A stretch of DNA of 64,000 nucleotides from an uncultured Verrucomicrobiota bacterium (lineage in GTDB: Bacteria; Verrucomicrobiota; Verrucomicrobiia; Limisphaerales; UBA9464), in contig CAIXUG010000086.1 in the NCBI GenBank assembly GCA_903922605.1, forward strand, positions 157,944-221,943, written 5' to 3'. Below, in pieces: positions 8,280-17,647 of the stretch. The translations under genes and the position numbers were made by a program. The first letter of the stretch is position 1; each line of letters begins with the position of its first letter. The notes below the pieces were generated by a model that saw nothing but the letters and a program-made list of their open reading frames with translations, did not search any database and was not told the origin of the DNA.

Positions 8280-8312
8280 CTCCTGTGAAGCCGCCTGCAG
8301 AGGGCAGCCGAC

Positions 8313-9170
<858 letters not shown>

Positions 9171-9373
9171 AAGCCAGAAACGGGGGATGACTCCCGGATG
9201 AATGGCCAACGCTCGCCGGGCGTCACGCTTTTTTACTGGGGTCCGGCGGCCATGACGCCCGGTTCGCCACGACCAATGTAAGGGCAACTCCTCCTGGGGG
9301 CGGCGAACGGCTCACTCTTTTGGCAGCCGGGGCGATCCTTGCGGGCTTCGGGCAACTCTGCTCTCTTCGCCCA

Positions 9374-9727
9374 ATGCCCAGCCGTTTGATCCTCTTGGCC
9401 GTTCTGGCTTTGCTGGTCGTCTCGGGGTGCCGCAAGTCTGACTCGCCCACACCGGGTGCCGACTCCCCGGCCACCAGTCAGGAGATTCCTACCACCCCCA
9501 AGCCCCCTGCGGCCGATACGGCGGCGATCACTGAGGCAGATTTGTCGGGCGTGCTGGCCGGGCTCACACAGGCAGTACGGAAGTTTGGCTTCGAGAAGCA
9601 ACGGATGCCCAAAGACCTGGAGGAGCTGGTTGCCGCCGGCTATCTCTCGGCCATGCCCACGGCTCCGGCGGGCAAAAAGTTTGCCATCAACGAGAAAAAA
9701 GTTCAGGTCGTCCTCACCGGGCGATAA
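9374..9727 (+). CDS. Small lipoprotein
   Basis: The 117-residue protein begins MPSRLILLAVLALLVVSGC, a lipoprotein signal whose lipobox VSGC places the lipidated Cys at residue 19. A Thr/Pro-rich linker follows, then a short helical domain (LTQAVRKFGFEKQRMPKDLEELVAAGYL) reminiscent of the small globular region of pseudopilin-related proteins. It ends 16 bases before a pseudopilin gene, so the two may be co-expressed. Function unknown. Confidence 0.75.
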   Translation: MPSRLILLAVLALLVVSGCRKSDSPTPGADSPATSQEIPTTPKPPAADTAAITEADLSGVLAGLTQAVRKFGFEKQRMPKDLEELVAAGYLSAMPTAPAGKKFAINEKKVQVVLTGR

Positions 9728-9743
9728 TCCGTCAGGAGGTTAA

Positions 9744-10622
<879 letters not shown>

Positions 10623-10633
10623 CGCCTCGGTAT

Positions 10634-10659
10634 GGCGGCCATCGCCGCCTTGTTTTTTT
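10634..10659 (+). terminator. Rho-independent terminator
   Basis: A 6-bp G/C stem (10634-10639 with 10644-10649) and CATC loop are followed by TTGTTTTTTT, 12 bases after the pseudopilin stop codon. Confidence 0.85.
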
Positions 10660-10696
10660 CCTTGGGCGGTTTCCGACCAGAGCCCAAGCTCCCCGC

Positions 10697-11704
10697 ATGA
10701 AGCTCTCCCTGTTCCTGACCGCCCTGCTCTGCCTGCGCGCCTTTGCGGCTGCGCCCGAGGAGATGGCGGCCGCCGCCAACAATCTCGTGGCCGCGCTCGA
10801 TGACATGCAACGCGCCAAAGCCACCTTCGCCTTCGATGCGGATGAGCGCGAAAACTGGCACTTCATTCCGAAGGAGCGGAAAGGGCTCACCCTGAAAGAA
10901 ATGACGGCCGCCCAGCAGCGCCTCGCCTACGCCCTTTTGAACAGCGGCCTCAGCCAGCGCGGTTACGGGCAGGCCATGACGATCATGAGCCTTGAGCAGA
11001 TTCTGCAGGACATGGAAGGACCGACCCGCAAGTTCCCGCGTGATCCGGAGCTCTATCACTTCAGCATTTTCGGCACGCCGGCGGACAAGGGCAGCTGGGG
11101 TTGGCGCGTCGAAGGGCATCACCTCTCAGTCAACTTCACGCTCCTGGACGGCAAGGTCGTCGCCGGCACGCCGAGCTTCATGGGCACCAATCCCGGTGAG
11201 GTCAGAACCGGCCGTCGCGCCGGCTTGCGGGTACTCGGCGCGGAGGAAGAGCTCGGCCGCCAGCTCGTGAAATCCCTGACAGAAGCGCAGCGCAAAGTGG
11301 CGGTCCTCGATACGAAGGCCCCGGACGACATACTCACCCTTGCCGCCCGCAAGGCGGACCTCGGCAAGCCGGTCGGCCTGCCCCTCTCGGAGCTGACCTC
11401 CGAGCAGCACGATCTCGCGGTGAAGCTCATCCACGCCTACATCGACCGCCTGCGTTGGGATCTCTCGACGGCGGACTTCGCCAAGATTGAGGCGGCCGGC
11501 CTCGACAATGTCCGGTTCGCCTGGATGGGCAGCTTTGAACGGGGCCAGCGCCACTACTACCGGATGCACGGTCCGACGTTCGTGCTGGAGTACGACAACA
11601 CCCAGAACGACGCGAATCACGTGCACGCCGTGTGGCGCAATTTTGACGGGGACTTCGGTCGCGACATGCTCGCTGACCATCTGAAGGCCGATCACGGGAA
11701 GTAA
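10697..11704 (+). CDS. Secreted DUF3500-family protein
   Basis: The 335-residue protein has a signal peptide (MKLSLFLTALLCLRAFAAAP, cut near residue 20). It matches the DUF3500 pattern: FAFDADERENWHFIP, RKGLTLKEMTAAQQRLAYALL, WGWRVEGHHLSVNFTL and the closing HVHAVWRNFDGDFG. The family's activity is not established; members are secreted and often lie near PSD1/DUF1501 genes, as here. A 7-bp hairpin without a T-run lies at about 11714-11733. Confidence 0.85.
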   Translation: MKLSLFLTALLCLRAFAAAPEEMAAAANNLVAALDDMQRAKATFAFDADERENWHFIPKERKGLTLKEMTAAQQRLAYALLNSGLSQRGYGQAMTIMSLEQILQDMEGPTRKFPRDPELYHFSIFGTPADKGSWGWRVEGHHLSVNFTLLDGKVVAGTPSFMGTNPGEVRTGRRAGLRVLGAEEELGRQLVKSLTEAQRKVAVLDTKAPDDILTLAARKADLGKPVGLPLSELTSEQHDLAVKLIHAYIDRLRWDLSTADFAKIEAAGLDNVRFAWMGSFERGQRHYYRMHGPTFVLEYDNTQNDANHVHAVWRNFDGDFGRDMLADHLKADHGK

Positions 11705-11760
11705 GGGCACGTTAGGAGGCCTTTGCGCCTCCTGCCCGCGCCTGCCAGCTTCATCGAGCC

Positions 11761-14700
11761 ATGCTCACTCGACTGCTCCTCGCCTTGCTGCTGCCAGCCG
11801 GCTTGGTGTCCGGGGCGGCGGTGGAGTATAATCGCGATATCCGGCCGATCCTCTCGGAAAACTGCTTCCGCTGCCACGGGCCCGATCAGGCTGCCCGCAA
11901 GGGCAAGCTGCGGCTGGATGTCCGCGAAGACGCCACGGCCGCACGTAAGAACGGAGCGGCCTTGGTGCCCGGCAAGCCCGACGAAAGCGGCGTCATCAAA
12001 CGCCTGACCGCGACCGATCCGGACGACGTGATGCCACCGCCGGACACGCACAAGGAAGTGTCGTCCAGTCAGCGCGAAACCATCCGCCGTTGGATCGCCG
12101 AAGGAGCGAACTATCAGCCGCATTGGGCCTACATCACGCCGGTGCGACCGGTGGTGCCGGAAGTTCCAAGCTCAAAGCTCAAAGCTCAAAATCCGATTGA
12201 TGCGTTCGTCGTGGCGAAGCTGCACGAGAAGCAGATCGACCTTTCACCGGAGGCTGATCGCCGCACGTTGCTGCGGCGTCTCAGCCTGGATCTGACCGGC
12301 CTGCCGCCGACACCGGAAGAGGTCGAGAGCTTCGTCCATGACCGCAGTTCCAAGGCCTACGAACGGCAGGTCGAGCGCCTGCTGAAGTCGCCGCATTATG
12401 GCGAACGCATGGCCGTGCCCTGGCTGGATGTGGCGCGCTACGCGGACACGGTCGGCTACCACGGTGACCAGAACATCAACGCCTTCCCCTACCGGGATTA
12501 CGTCATCAACGCCTTCAACGCGAACAAGCCCTACGACCAGTTCACCATCGAACAGCTCGCGGGCGACCTGCTGCCAAATCCCACCACAGAGCAGCGCGTG
12601 GCCACCGCTTTCAACCGCCTGAACATGGTCACGCGCGAAGGCGGCGCGCAACCCAAGGAATACCTCGCCAAATATGGCGGCGACCGTGTTCGCACCGTGT
12701 CCACCACCTGGCTCGGCTCGACGATGGGCTGCTGCGAGTGCCACGATCATAAATTCGACCCTTTCTCCGCCCGGGATTTTTACTCGATGAAGGCGTTCTT
12801 CGCCGACATCCGGCAGTGGGGTGTTTATGCCAATTACGATTACACGCCGGAGCCGGACTTGCGTGGCATCGGCAATGACCACCCTTTCCCACCAGAGATG
12901 GTCGTGAACAGTCCCTACCTCGAACAGCGCGCCGAACGCCTCCGCACCACGATGCGACAGATCGCCGTGGACAGCTTTTCTCGCGCCTGGACAAACCAGG
13001 AGCAAGACCCGGCCATCATCCGGTGGTTTATCCAAGCGATTAACCTCCTGGAACGGAAGGATTGGGATGGCTGGAATCCCGCCCTAGCGACCAGTGCGAC
13101 CGGCCTGTCCAATGCCACGGTCAACGCGGCCGGTGAACTGATCGAGTCCGGCGACCCCAAGGACGGTGAGACGGAAGTCAGGGTAAGCCTTCCCGCCGGC
13201 TGGATGGCCGCCCTGCGCCTGGAGCTGCTGCCGGACGGCACTAACGGCATCGCCCGCGGCCCGGGACTCGCCAATGTGCTCCTGACGGCGAAACTGGTGT
13301 CTGGCACGAATGCCCCACAGCGACTGACCTTCGCGTACGCCGAGGCCACCCATAAGCTGCCGCGCTTCGCCAATGGCTACGAGGAACTGGGCATCATCGA
13401 TGGCTGGCGCACGGACACCAACCACCTCCACGAACCACAGGCTGGCATCTGGGCGCTGGCTGAACCGCTTGCCATTCAGCCGGGTGACACGTTGCTGGTC
13501 AGCGTGAAGAGCGATGCCCTCCGCCGCGCGCACTTTGCGGTGACTCCGTTTGCCGGGGCGAAGGTTCAGGCGAGCGGGGCCAGCCCAGAGCTGCGGGCCG
13601 CTTTCGATAAGCTAGGGGATCGGACCATTCCGGAACGCGTTTTTCTTGCGAAGGAAGGGCCCGGCCTGCCCGCCGTTGCCGAAGCCTGGCTGCTCGGTGC
13701 CTCGAACGACACTGAAAGCCGCCGCACCTGGTTTCAGACGCAGCGCGAATGGCTTTTGTGCCGGGGCGGGAAATCTCCTGTCGTCGTCACCGAGACCTGG
13801 CCTCCGCGCGAGACCCGCGTGTTGGCGCGCGGAAATTTCCAAGACGAATCGGGCGAGATCGTTTCGCCCAATCCGCCGCATTTCCTGCCGCGTACTGGTC
13901 TGCCGTCCGACCGCCCGCTTAACCGCCTCGACCTTGCCCGCTGGCTGACCGCGCCGGAAAATCCGCTGACGGCGCGGGTGTTCGTGAACCGCCTTTGGAA
14001 ACAGTTTTTCGGCACCGGCCTTTCTGCCGTGGTGGACGACCTGGGTGCGCAGGGAGAATCGCCTTCCCATCCCGATCTGCTCGACTGGCTGGCCGTGGAA
14101 TTCCGCGAGAGCGGCTGGGACGTGAAACACATGGTCAGCCTGATCGTGAATTCACGCACCTACCGGCAGAGTTCCAACCTGCGGCCCGAGTTGCACGACC
14201 TTGACCCCGGCAACCGTCTGCTGGCCTCACAGAATCCGCGCCGCCTGGAAGCGGAGTTTGTGCGCGACAATGCCCTGACCATCGCCGGCCTGCTGGAGCC
14301 GTCGCTCGGCGGCCCCAGCGCCTTCCCCTACCAGCCGCCCGGCTACTACGCGAACCTGCAGTTTCCCAACCGCGACTACTATCCCAACGGCGATGAGAGG
14401 CAGTACCGGCGCGGCCTTTACGCCCACTGGCAGCGTACCTTCCTGCAGCCGATGCTTGCCAATTTCGACGCGCCGGCCCGCGAGGAATGCACCGCCTCGC
14501 GCAACGTCTCGAACACGCCTCAGCAGGCCCTCACCTTGTTGAACGACCGGACTTTCGTCGAGGCATCCCGCGTCTTCGCCCAGCGTTTGCTGACACCGAA
14601 AAAGGAGACGGACGAGCAACGGATCAATGAAGCTTTCGTGCGAGCTCTGGCCCGTCCGGCCAAATTGAGCGAGACCACTTCGCTCAGCCGGTTCCTGACC

Positions 14701-14868
14701 GAACAGCGGAACTATTATGAGGCCAATGCCGATGACGCCAAGAAGCTCCTCCAGGTCGGCAACCAAGCGGTAGCTGTCGGTGCTGGCACGAGCGAAGCCG
14801 AACTGGCCGCGTGGACCCAGGTCGCCCGGGTCGTACTGAACCTGCACGAAACGATCACGCGTTATTGA
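11761..14868 (+). CDS. PSD1 protein: cytochrome c (PSCyt1) + DUF1549 + DUF1553
   Basis: This 1035-residue secreted protein starts with a signal peptide (MLTRLLLALLLPAGLVSGAA). It then has one c-type heme site, CFRCH (Cys35, Cys38, His39), in the PSCyt1 domain, DUF1549 at about 140-350 and DUF1553 at about 700-980 (DLARWLTAPENPLTARVFVN). Between them is a less conserved region that may be carbohydrate-binding-like. In planctomycetes and verrucomicrobia such proteins pair with DUF1501 proteins and are linked to polysaccharide use, though the reaction is unproven. Residues SSKLKAQN near 135 come from a repeat insertion (12167-12193). The stop is three bases before the next gene. Confidence 0.93.
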   Translation: MLTRLLLALLLPAGLVSGAAVEYNRDIRPILSENCFRCHGPDQAARKGKLRLDVREDATAARKNGAALVPGKPDESGVIKRLTATDPDDVMPPPDTHKEVSSSQRETIRRWIAEGANYQPHWAYITPVRPVVPEVPSSKLKAQNPIDAFVVAKLHEKQIDLSPEADRRTLLRRLSLDLTGLPPTPEEVESFVHDRSSKAYERQVERLLKSPHYGERMAVPWLDVARYADTVGYHGDQNINAFPYRDYVINAFNANKPYDQFTIEQLAGDLLPNPTTEQRVATAFNRLNMVTREGGAQPKEYLAKYGGDRVRTVSTTWLGSTMGCCECHDHKFDPFSARDFYSMKAFFADIRQWGVYANYDYTPEPDLRGIGNDHPFPPEMVVNSPYLEQRAERLRTTMRQIAVDSFSRAWTNQEQDPAIIRWFIQAINLLERKDWDGWNPALATSATGLSNATVNAAGELIESGDPKDGETEVRVSLPAGWMAALRLELLPDGTNGIARGPGLANVLLTAKLVSGTNAPQRLTFAYAEATHKLPRFANGYEELGIIDGWRTDTNHLHEPQAGIWALAEPLAIQPGDTLLVSVKSDALRRAHFAVTPFAGAKVQASGASPELRAAFDKLGDRTIPERVFLAKEGPGLPAVAEAWLLGASNDTESRRTWFQTQREWLLCRGGKSPVVVTETWPPRETRVLARGNFQDESGEIVSPNPPHFLPRTGLPSDRPLNRLDLARWLTAPENPLTARVFVNRLWKQFFGTGLSAVVDDLGAQGESPSHPDLLDWLAVEFRESGWDVKHMVSLIVNSRTYRQSSNLRPELHDLDPGNRLLASQNPRRLEAEFVRDNALTIAGLLEPSLGGPSAFPYQPPGYYANLQFPNRDYYPNGDERQYRRGLYAHWQRTFLQPMLANFDAPAREECTASRNVSNTPQQALTLLNDRTFVEASRVFAQRLLTPKKETDEQRINEAFVRALARPAKLSETTSLSRFLTEQRNYYEANADDAKKLLQVGNQAVAVGAGTSEAELAAWTQVARVVLNLHETITRY
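12167..12193. repeat. AAGCTCAAAGCTCAAA repeat inside the PSD1 gene
   Basis: Three tandem AAGCTCA units encode SSKLKAQN just before NPIDAFVVAKL, a point where relatives vary. The same word family occurs at 25496-25521, 25581-25606, 29297-29324 and inside bioA at 52957-52973. Confidence 0.78.
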
Positions 14869-14871
14869 GTC

Positions 14872-15531
14872 ATGAAATACGCGATCACGGCCGACATTCA
14901 TGCGAATCTCCCCGCGCTGACGGCGGTGATGCAGGATATCGAGCAGCAGGGCTGCGACCGGATCGTTTGCGCCGGTGACATCGTGGGTTATGGGTTTCAG
15001 CCCAAAGAATGTGTAAAGGTGGTCCGTGAAAAATTCTTCGCCTGTGTTCGGGGCAACCATGACGAGTACGTTGGTTCCGACGCAGATCTCGACCGGTTCA
15101 ATGAATTTGCGGCCGAAGCCGTGCGCCGTACCCGCGAACAACTGGGTGAAGAGGATCGCCGGTGGCTGCTTAATCTTCCGCTCCTGCTTGAACTGGATGG
15201 TTTCACCCTCGTTCACGCGACACTAGATATGCCGCAGCGCTGGTGCTACGTCTTCGAGAAGCTCGAAGCGGCGTCCAGCTTCGCTTATCAGAGCACACCG
15301 CTCTGCTTCTTCGGCCATACCCACGTACCCGTTGCCTTCATTCGTGATACCGGAGTGCGCGGCGGCACCTACTCGAAGTTTCGCGTCGAGCCGGAGAAAA
15401 CGTATTTCGTAAATGTCGGCAGCGTCGGCCAGCCACGTGATAGAAACCCGGATGCGGCCTACGTCATTTATGATTTGAAGCGGCAGACAATCGAACTGAG
15501 GAGGATTCCTTTTCCAAGACCATCAATTTAA
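14872..15531 (+). CDS. Calcineurin-like metallophosphoesterase
   Basis: The 219-residue protein has the metallophosphoesterase signature in order: ADIHANLPAL (residues 8-17), CAGDIVGYG near 37, RGNHDEYV near 60, LVHATLD near 115 and FFGHTHVPVAF near 145. The size fits YfcE/MJ0936-type single-domain phosphodiesterases, but the substrate cannot be read. It lies between the PSD1 and DUF1501 genes on the same strand, so it probably belongs to their operon. Its stop codon overlaps the left arm of a palindromic element. Confidence 0.88.
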   Translation: MKYAITADIHANLPALTAVMQDIEQQGCDRIVCAGDIVGYGFQPKECVKVVREKFFACVRGNHDEYVGSDADLDRFNEFAAEAVRRTREQLGEEDRRWLLNLPLLLELDGFTLVHATLDMPQRWCYVFEKLEAASSFAYQSTPLCFFGHTHVPVAFIRDTGVRGGTYSKFRVEPEKTYFVNVGSVGQPRDRNPDAAYVIYDLKRQTIELRRIPFPRPSI

Positions 15532-15587
15532 CCGCTGATCTTCACAGATCTCCGCTGATGAGTGAAGATCAGTGCAGATAAGCGGTT
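15530..15587. repeat. Palindromic repeat (AACCGCTGATC family) between phosphoesterase and DUF1501 genes
   Basis: Two 22-base arms, 15530-15551 and 15566-15587, are imperfect inverted copies ending in AACCGC...GCGGTT. The element begins inside the phosphoesterase TAA and ends 10 bases before the DUF1501 ATG, filling the intergenic gap. It resembles repeated CGCTGAT/CGCAGAT words seen in many environmental bacterial genomes. Confidence 0.72.
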
Positions 15588-15597
15588 TGAACTTACC

Positions 15598-17034
15598 ATG
15601 AACCCTGACGCCTTCGTCCCGTCCGTCAACCGCCGCTCCTTCCTGCGCCGTTCCGCCTACGGCCTGGGTGGCATCGCGCTGGCGGCGTTGATGGATCGCG
15701 GCCTCATCGGCTCGGCGCAGGCGGCGGAAACGTCGGGCCGTTGGAAGGGCGTCATCACCCAGCCTCACTTTCCGGCCCGGGCAAAGCGGGTAATTCACCT
15801 GTGCATGGCGGGTGGCCCTTCGCACCTGGAGACGTTCGATTTCAAGCCGAAGCTCAAGGAGCTGAACGGCCAGCCCTTTCCCGAGTCCTTCACGAAGGGC
15901 CAGCAGTTGGCACAGTTGCAGAACCGCGTGCTCAAGGCACGCGGACCCTTCTGCGAGTTCCGGCGTTGTGGGAAGGCGGGCATCGAAATCTCGAACCTTT
16001 TCCCCTACATCCAGTCGGTGGCGGATGATCTGTGCGTGATCCGCTCGATGCAGACCGAGCAGATCAACCACGATCCGGCGCACGCCTTCATGAACAGCGG
16101 CTCCGTCATCAAGGGCCGCCCCAGCATGGGTTCCTGGCTGCTCTACGGCCTCGGCGCGGATACCGACGAGCTGCCCGGCTTCATCGTGCTCAATTCCGCC
16201 GGCAAGTACGGCCTGCAACCCGTGTCGGCCCGGCAGTGGTCGGCGGGCTTCCTGCCCAGCAAGTTTCAGGGCATCCAGTTCCAGTCGCGCGGCGATGCGG
16301 TCCACTACGTCGGCAATCCTGACGGCGTCTGCCAGAGTACCCAGCGGCAGGTGGTCGAGGAGATCAACCGCCTCAATGGCATCCTGGCCGAAGATCATCT
16401 GGACCCTGAAATCCAGACGCGCATTGCGCAGTACGAACTCGCATTCCGCATGCAGGCGTCCGTGCCCGAACTGACCGATTTCCACAAGGAACCCCAGTCG
16501 GTCCTCGACCTTTACGGCGTGAAAACGCCCGGCGACGGCAGTTTCGCCTCCAACTGCCTGCTGGCCCGCCGGCTGGTGGAACGCGGTGTGCGCATGGTGC
16601 AGCTCTACCATCGCGCCTGGGATCACCACGGCGACATCGAGAACGCCATGCCCAGCGCCGCGGGCGACGTGGATCAGGCCACGGCGGCGCTGATCAACGA
16701 CCTCAAGCAGCGTGGCCTGCTGGAAGACACGCTGATCCTGTGGGGTGGCGAATTCGGGCGTACGCCCATGGGCCAGGGCACGGGACGCGACCATCACATC
16801 CTCGCCTTCTCGGTCTTCATGGCCGGCGGCGGCGTCCACTCGGGCCTGGCCTATGGTGGCACCGACGAACTGGGCTACCGCTCCGTGGACAATGTGGTGA
16901 GCGTCCATGATCTCCACGCGACGATGCTGGCCCTCCTCGGGATCGACCACAAACGGCTCTCCGTGAAGTTTCAGGGGCTCGACGCCCGGCTGACCGGCAT
17001 CGCCGGAAACGTGGTGAAGGATGTGATGGCTTAA
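15598..17034 (+). CDS. DUF1501 protein with Tat signal
   Basis: The 478-residue protein starts at ATG 15598 (MNPDAFVPSVNRRSFLRRS); an upstream in-frame GTG at 15562 lies in the palindromic element and is rejected. The twin-arginine signal NRRSFLRRSAYGLGGIALAAL marks it for folded export. DUF1501 is an alkaline-phosphatase/sulfatase-like fold: VIHLCMAGGPSHLETFDFKP, QINHDPAHAFMNSGS, LWGGEFGRTPMGQGTGRDHH and LDARLTGIAG are typical. The family accompanies PSD1 proteins, and both are presumed periplasmic and connected with polysaccharide breakdown. Confidence 0.93.
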   Translation: MNPDAFVPSVNRRSFLRRSAYGLGGIALAALMDRGLIGSAQAAETSGRWKGVITQPHFPARAKRVIHLCMAGGPSHLETFDFKPKLKELNGQPFPESFTKGQQLAQLQNRVLKARGPFCEFRRCGKAGIEISNLFPYIQSVADDLCVIRSMQTEQINHDPAHAFMNSGSVIKGRPSMGSWLLYGLGADTDELPGFIVLNSAGKYGLQPVSARQWSAGFLPSKFQGIQFQSRGDAVHYVGNPDGVCQSTQRQVVEEINRLNGILAEDHLDPEIQTRIAQYELAFRMQASVPELTDFHKEPQSVLDLYGVKTPGDGSFASNCLLARRLVERGVRMVQLYHRAWDHHGDIENAMPSAAGDVDQATAALINDLKQRGLLEDTLILWGGEFGRTPMGQGTGRDHHILAFSVFMAGGGVHSGLAYGGTDELGYRSVDNVVSVHDLHATMLALLGIDHKRLSVKFQGLDARLTGIAGNVVKDVMA

Positions 17035-17131
17035 GGTGGCGACTGCTTAACCGGCAACCCATTTGCCGGCGACGTTGAATAACGGCGACTTGAGGATCAC
17101 GCCACCAGCATCGGCGGGCATGCGGCCGGTG

Positions 17132-17647
17132 TCAGTCGGACTTTTCGGGCTTATTTTCCATCGCCTCCCCTGGATGGTGATGGTGGTGGAACAGCGTCGC
17201 GCGATTGCGATAGAGGTATTCGACGATGAACACGTTGCTGAGTGTCACCACGAGCAGGCCGATGTGAAACTTGTGGGCCAGCTCGAAAATCTCGATCGGA
17301 ATGAAGAACGCCGACTGACCGATCGAGAGCCATCCGGCCCAGCGCGTGCGGAAAGCCAGGCCGACACCCTCCACCACGGCAAAGGTGCCGTATAGAAACG
17401 AGCCCGAAGCCATCCACAGCATGGAATTGGGCGTCACGTTCTTCAGATTGATGGCCATCTCGGAGAAGAACTTGCGCTCCGGATCCAGGTGAAACCAGTT
17501 CAGGACCCGGTGCAGCTCAAACGGCAGATCATTATCTGAAAGCGTGTACAGCCCGAACGCAATCGACAGGAAAAACGCCGCCTTCACCACCTTGTAGACG
17601 ATGATCGCGTACAGCGCCGGGGCGCGTGGAAATTTTTCCGCGGACAT
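17132..17647 (-). CDS. DUF2127 membrane protein
   Basis: The 171-residue protein has four hydrophobic segments and the DUF2127 pattern (ALYAIIVYKVVKAAFFL at the start, SFLYGTFAVVEGVGLAFRTRWAGWL in the middle, FIPIEIFELAHKF later). The hydrophilic C-terminus contains five consecutive histidines (HHHHHPGEA), which may bind metal, though this is not tested. It starts immediately after the glyS stop (the two share base 17647), so it is probably translated from the glyS transcript. Function unknown. Confidence 0.8.
   Translation of the reverse strand: MSAEKFPRAPALYAIIVYKVVKAAFFLSIAFGLYTLSDNDLPFELHRVLNWFHLDPERKFFSEMAINLKNVTPNSMLWMASGSFLYGTFAVVEGVGLAFRTRWAGWLSIGQSAFFIPIEIFELAHKFHIGLLVVTLSNVFIVEYLYRNRATLFHHHHHPGEAMENKPEKSD

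Noticed and set aside
11714..11733. Hairpin after the DUF3500 gene as a terminator
   Set aside because: A 7-bp stem is present but no T-run follows.
17170..17190. Five-His stretch in the DUF2127 protein as an artificial tag
   Set aside because: It is inside a natural C-terminal tail followed by PGEAMENKPEKSD, with no vector-like sequence around it.
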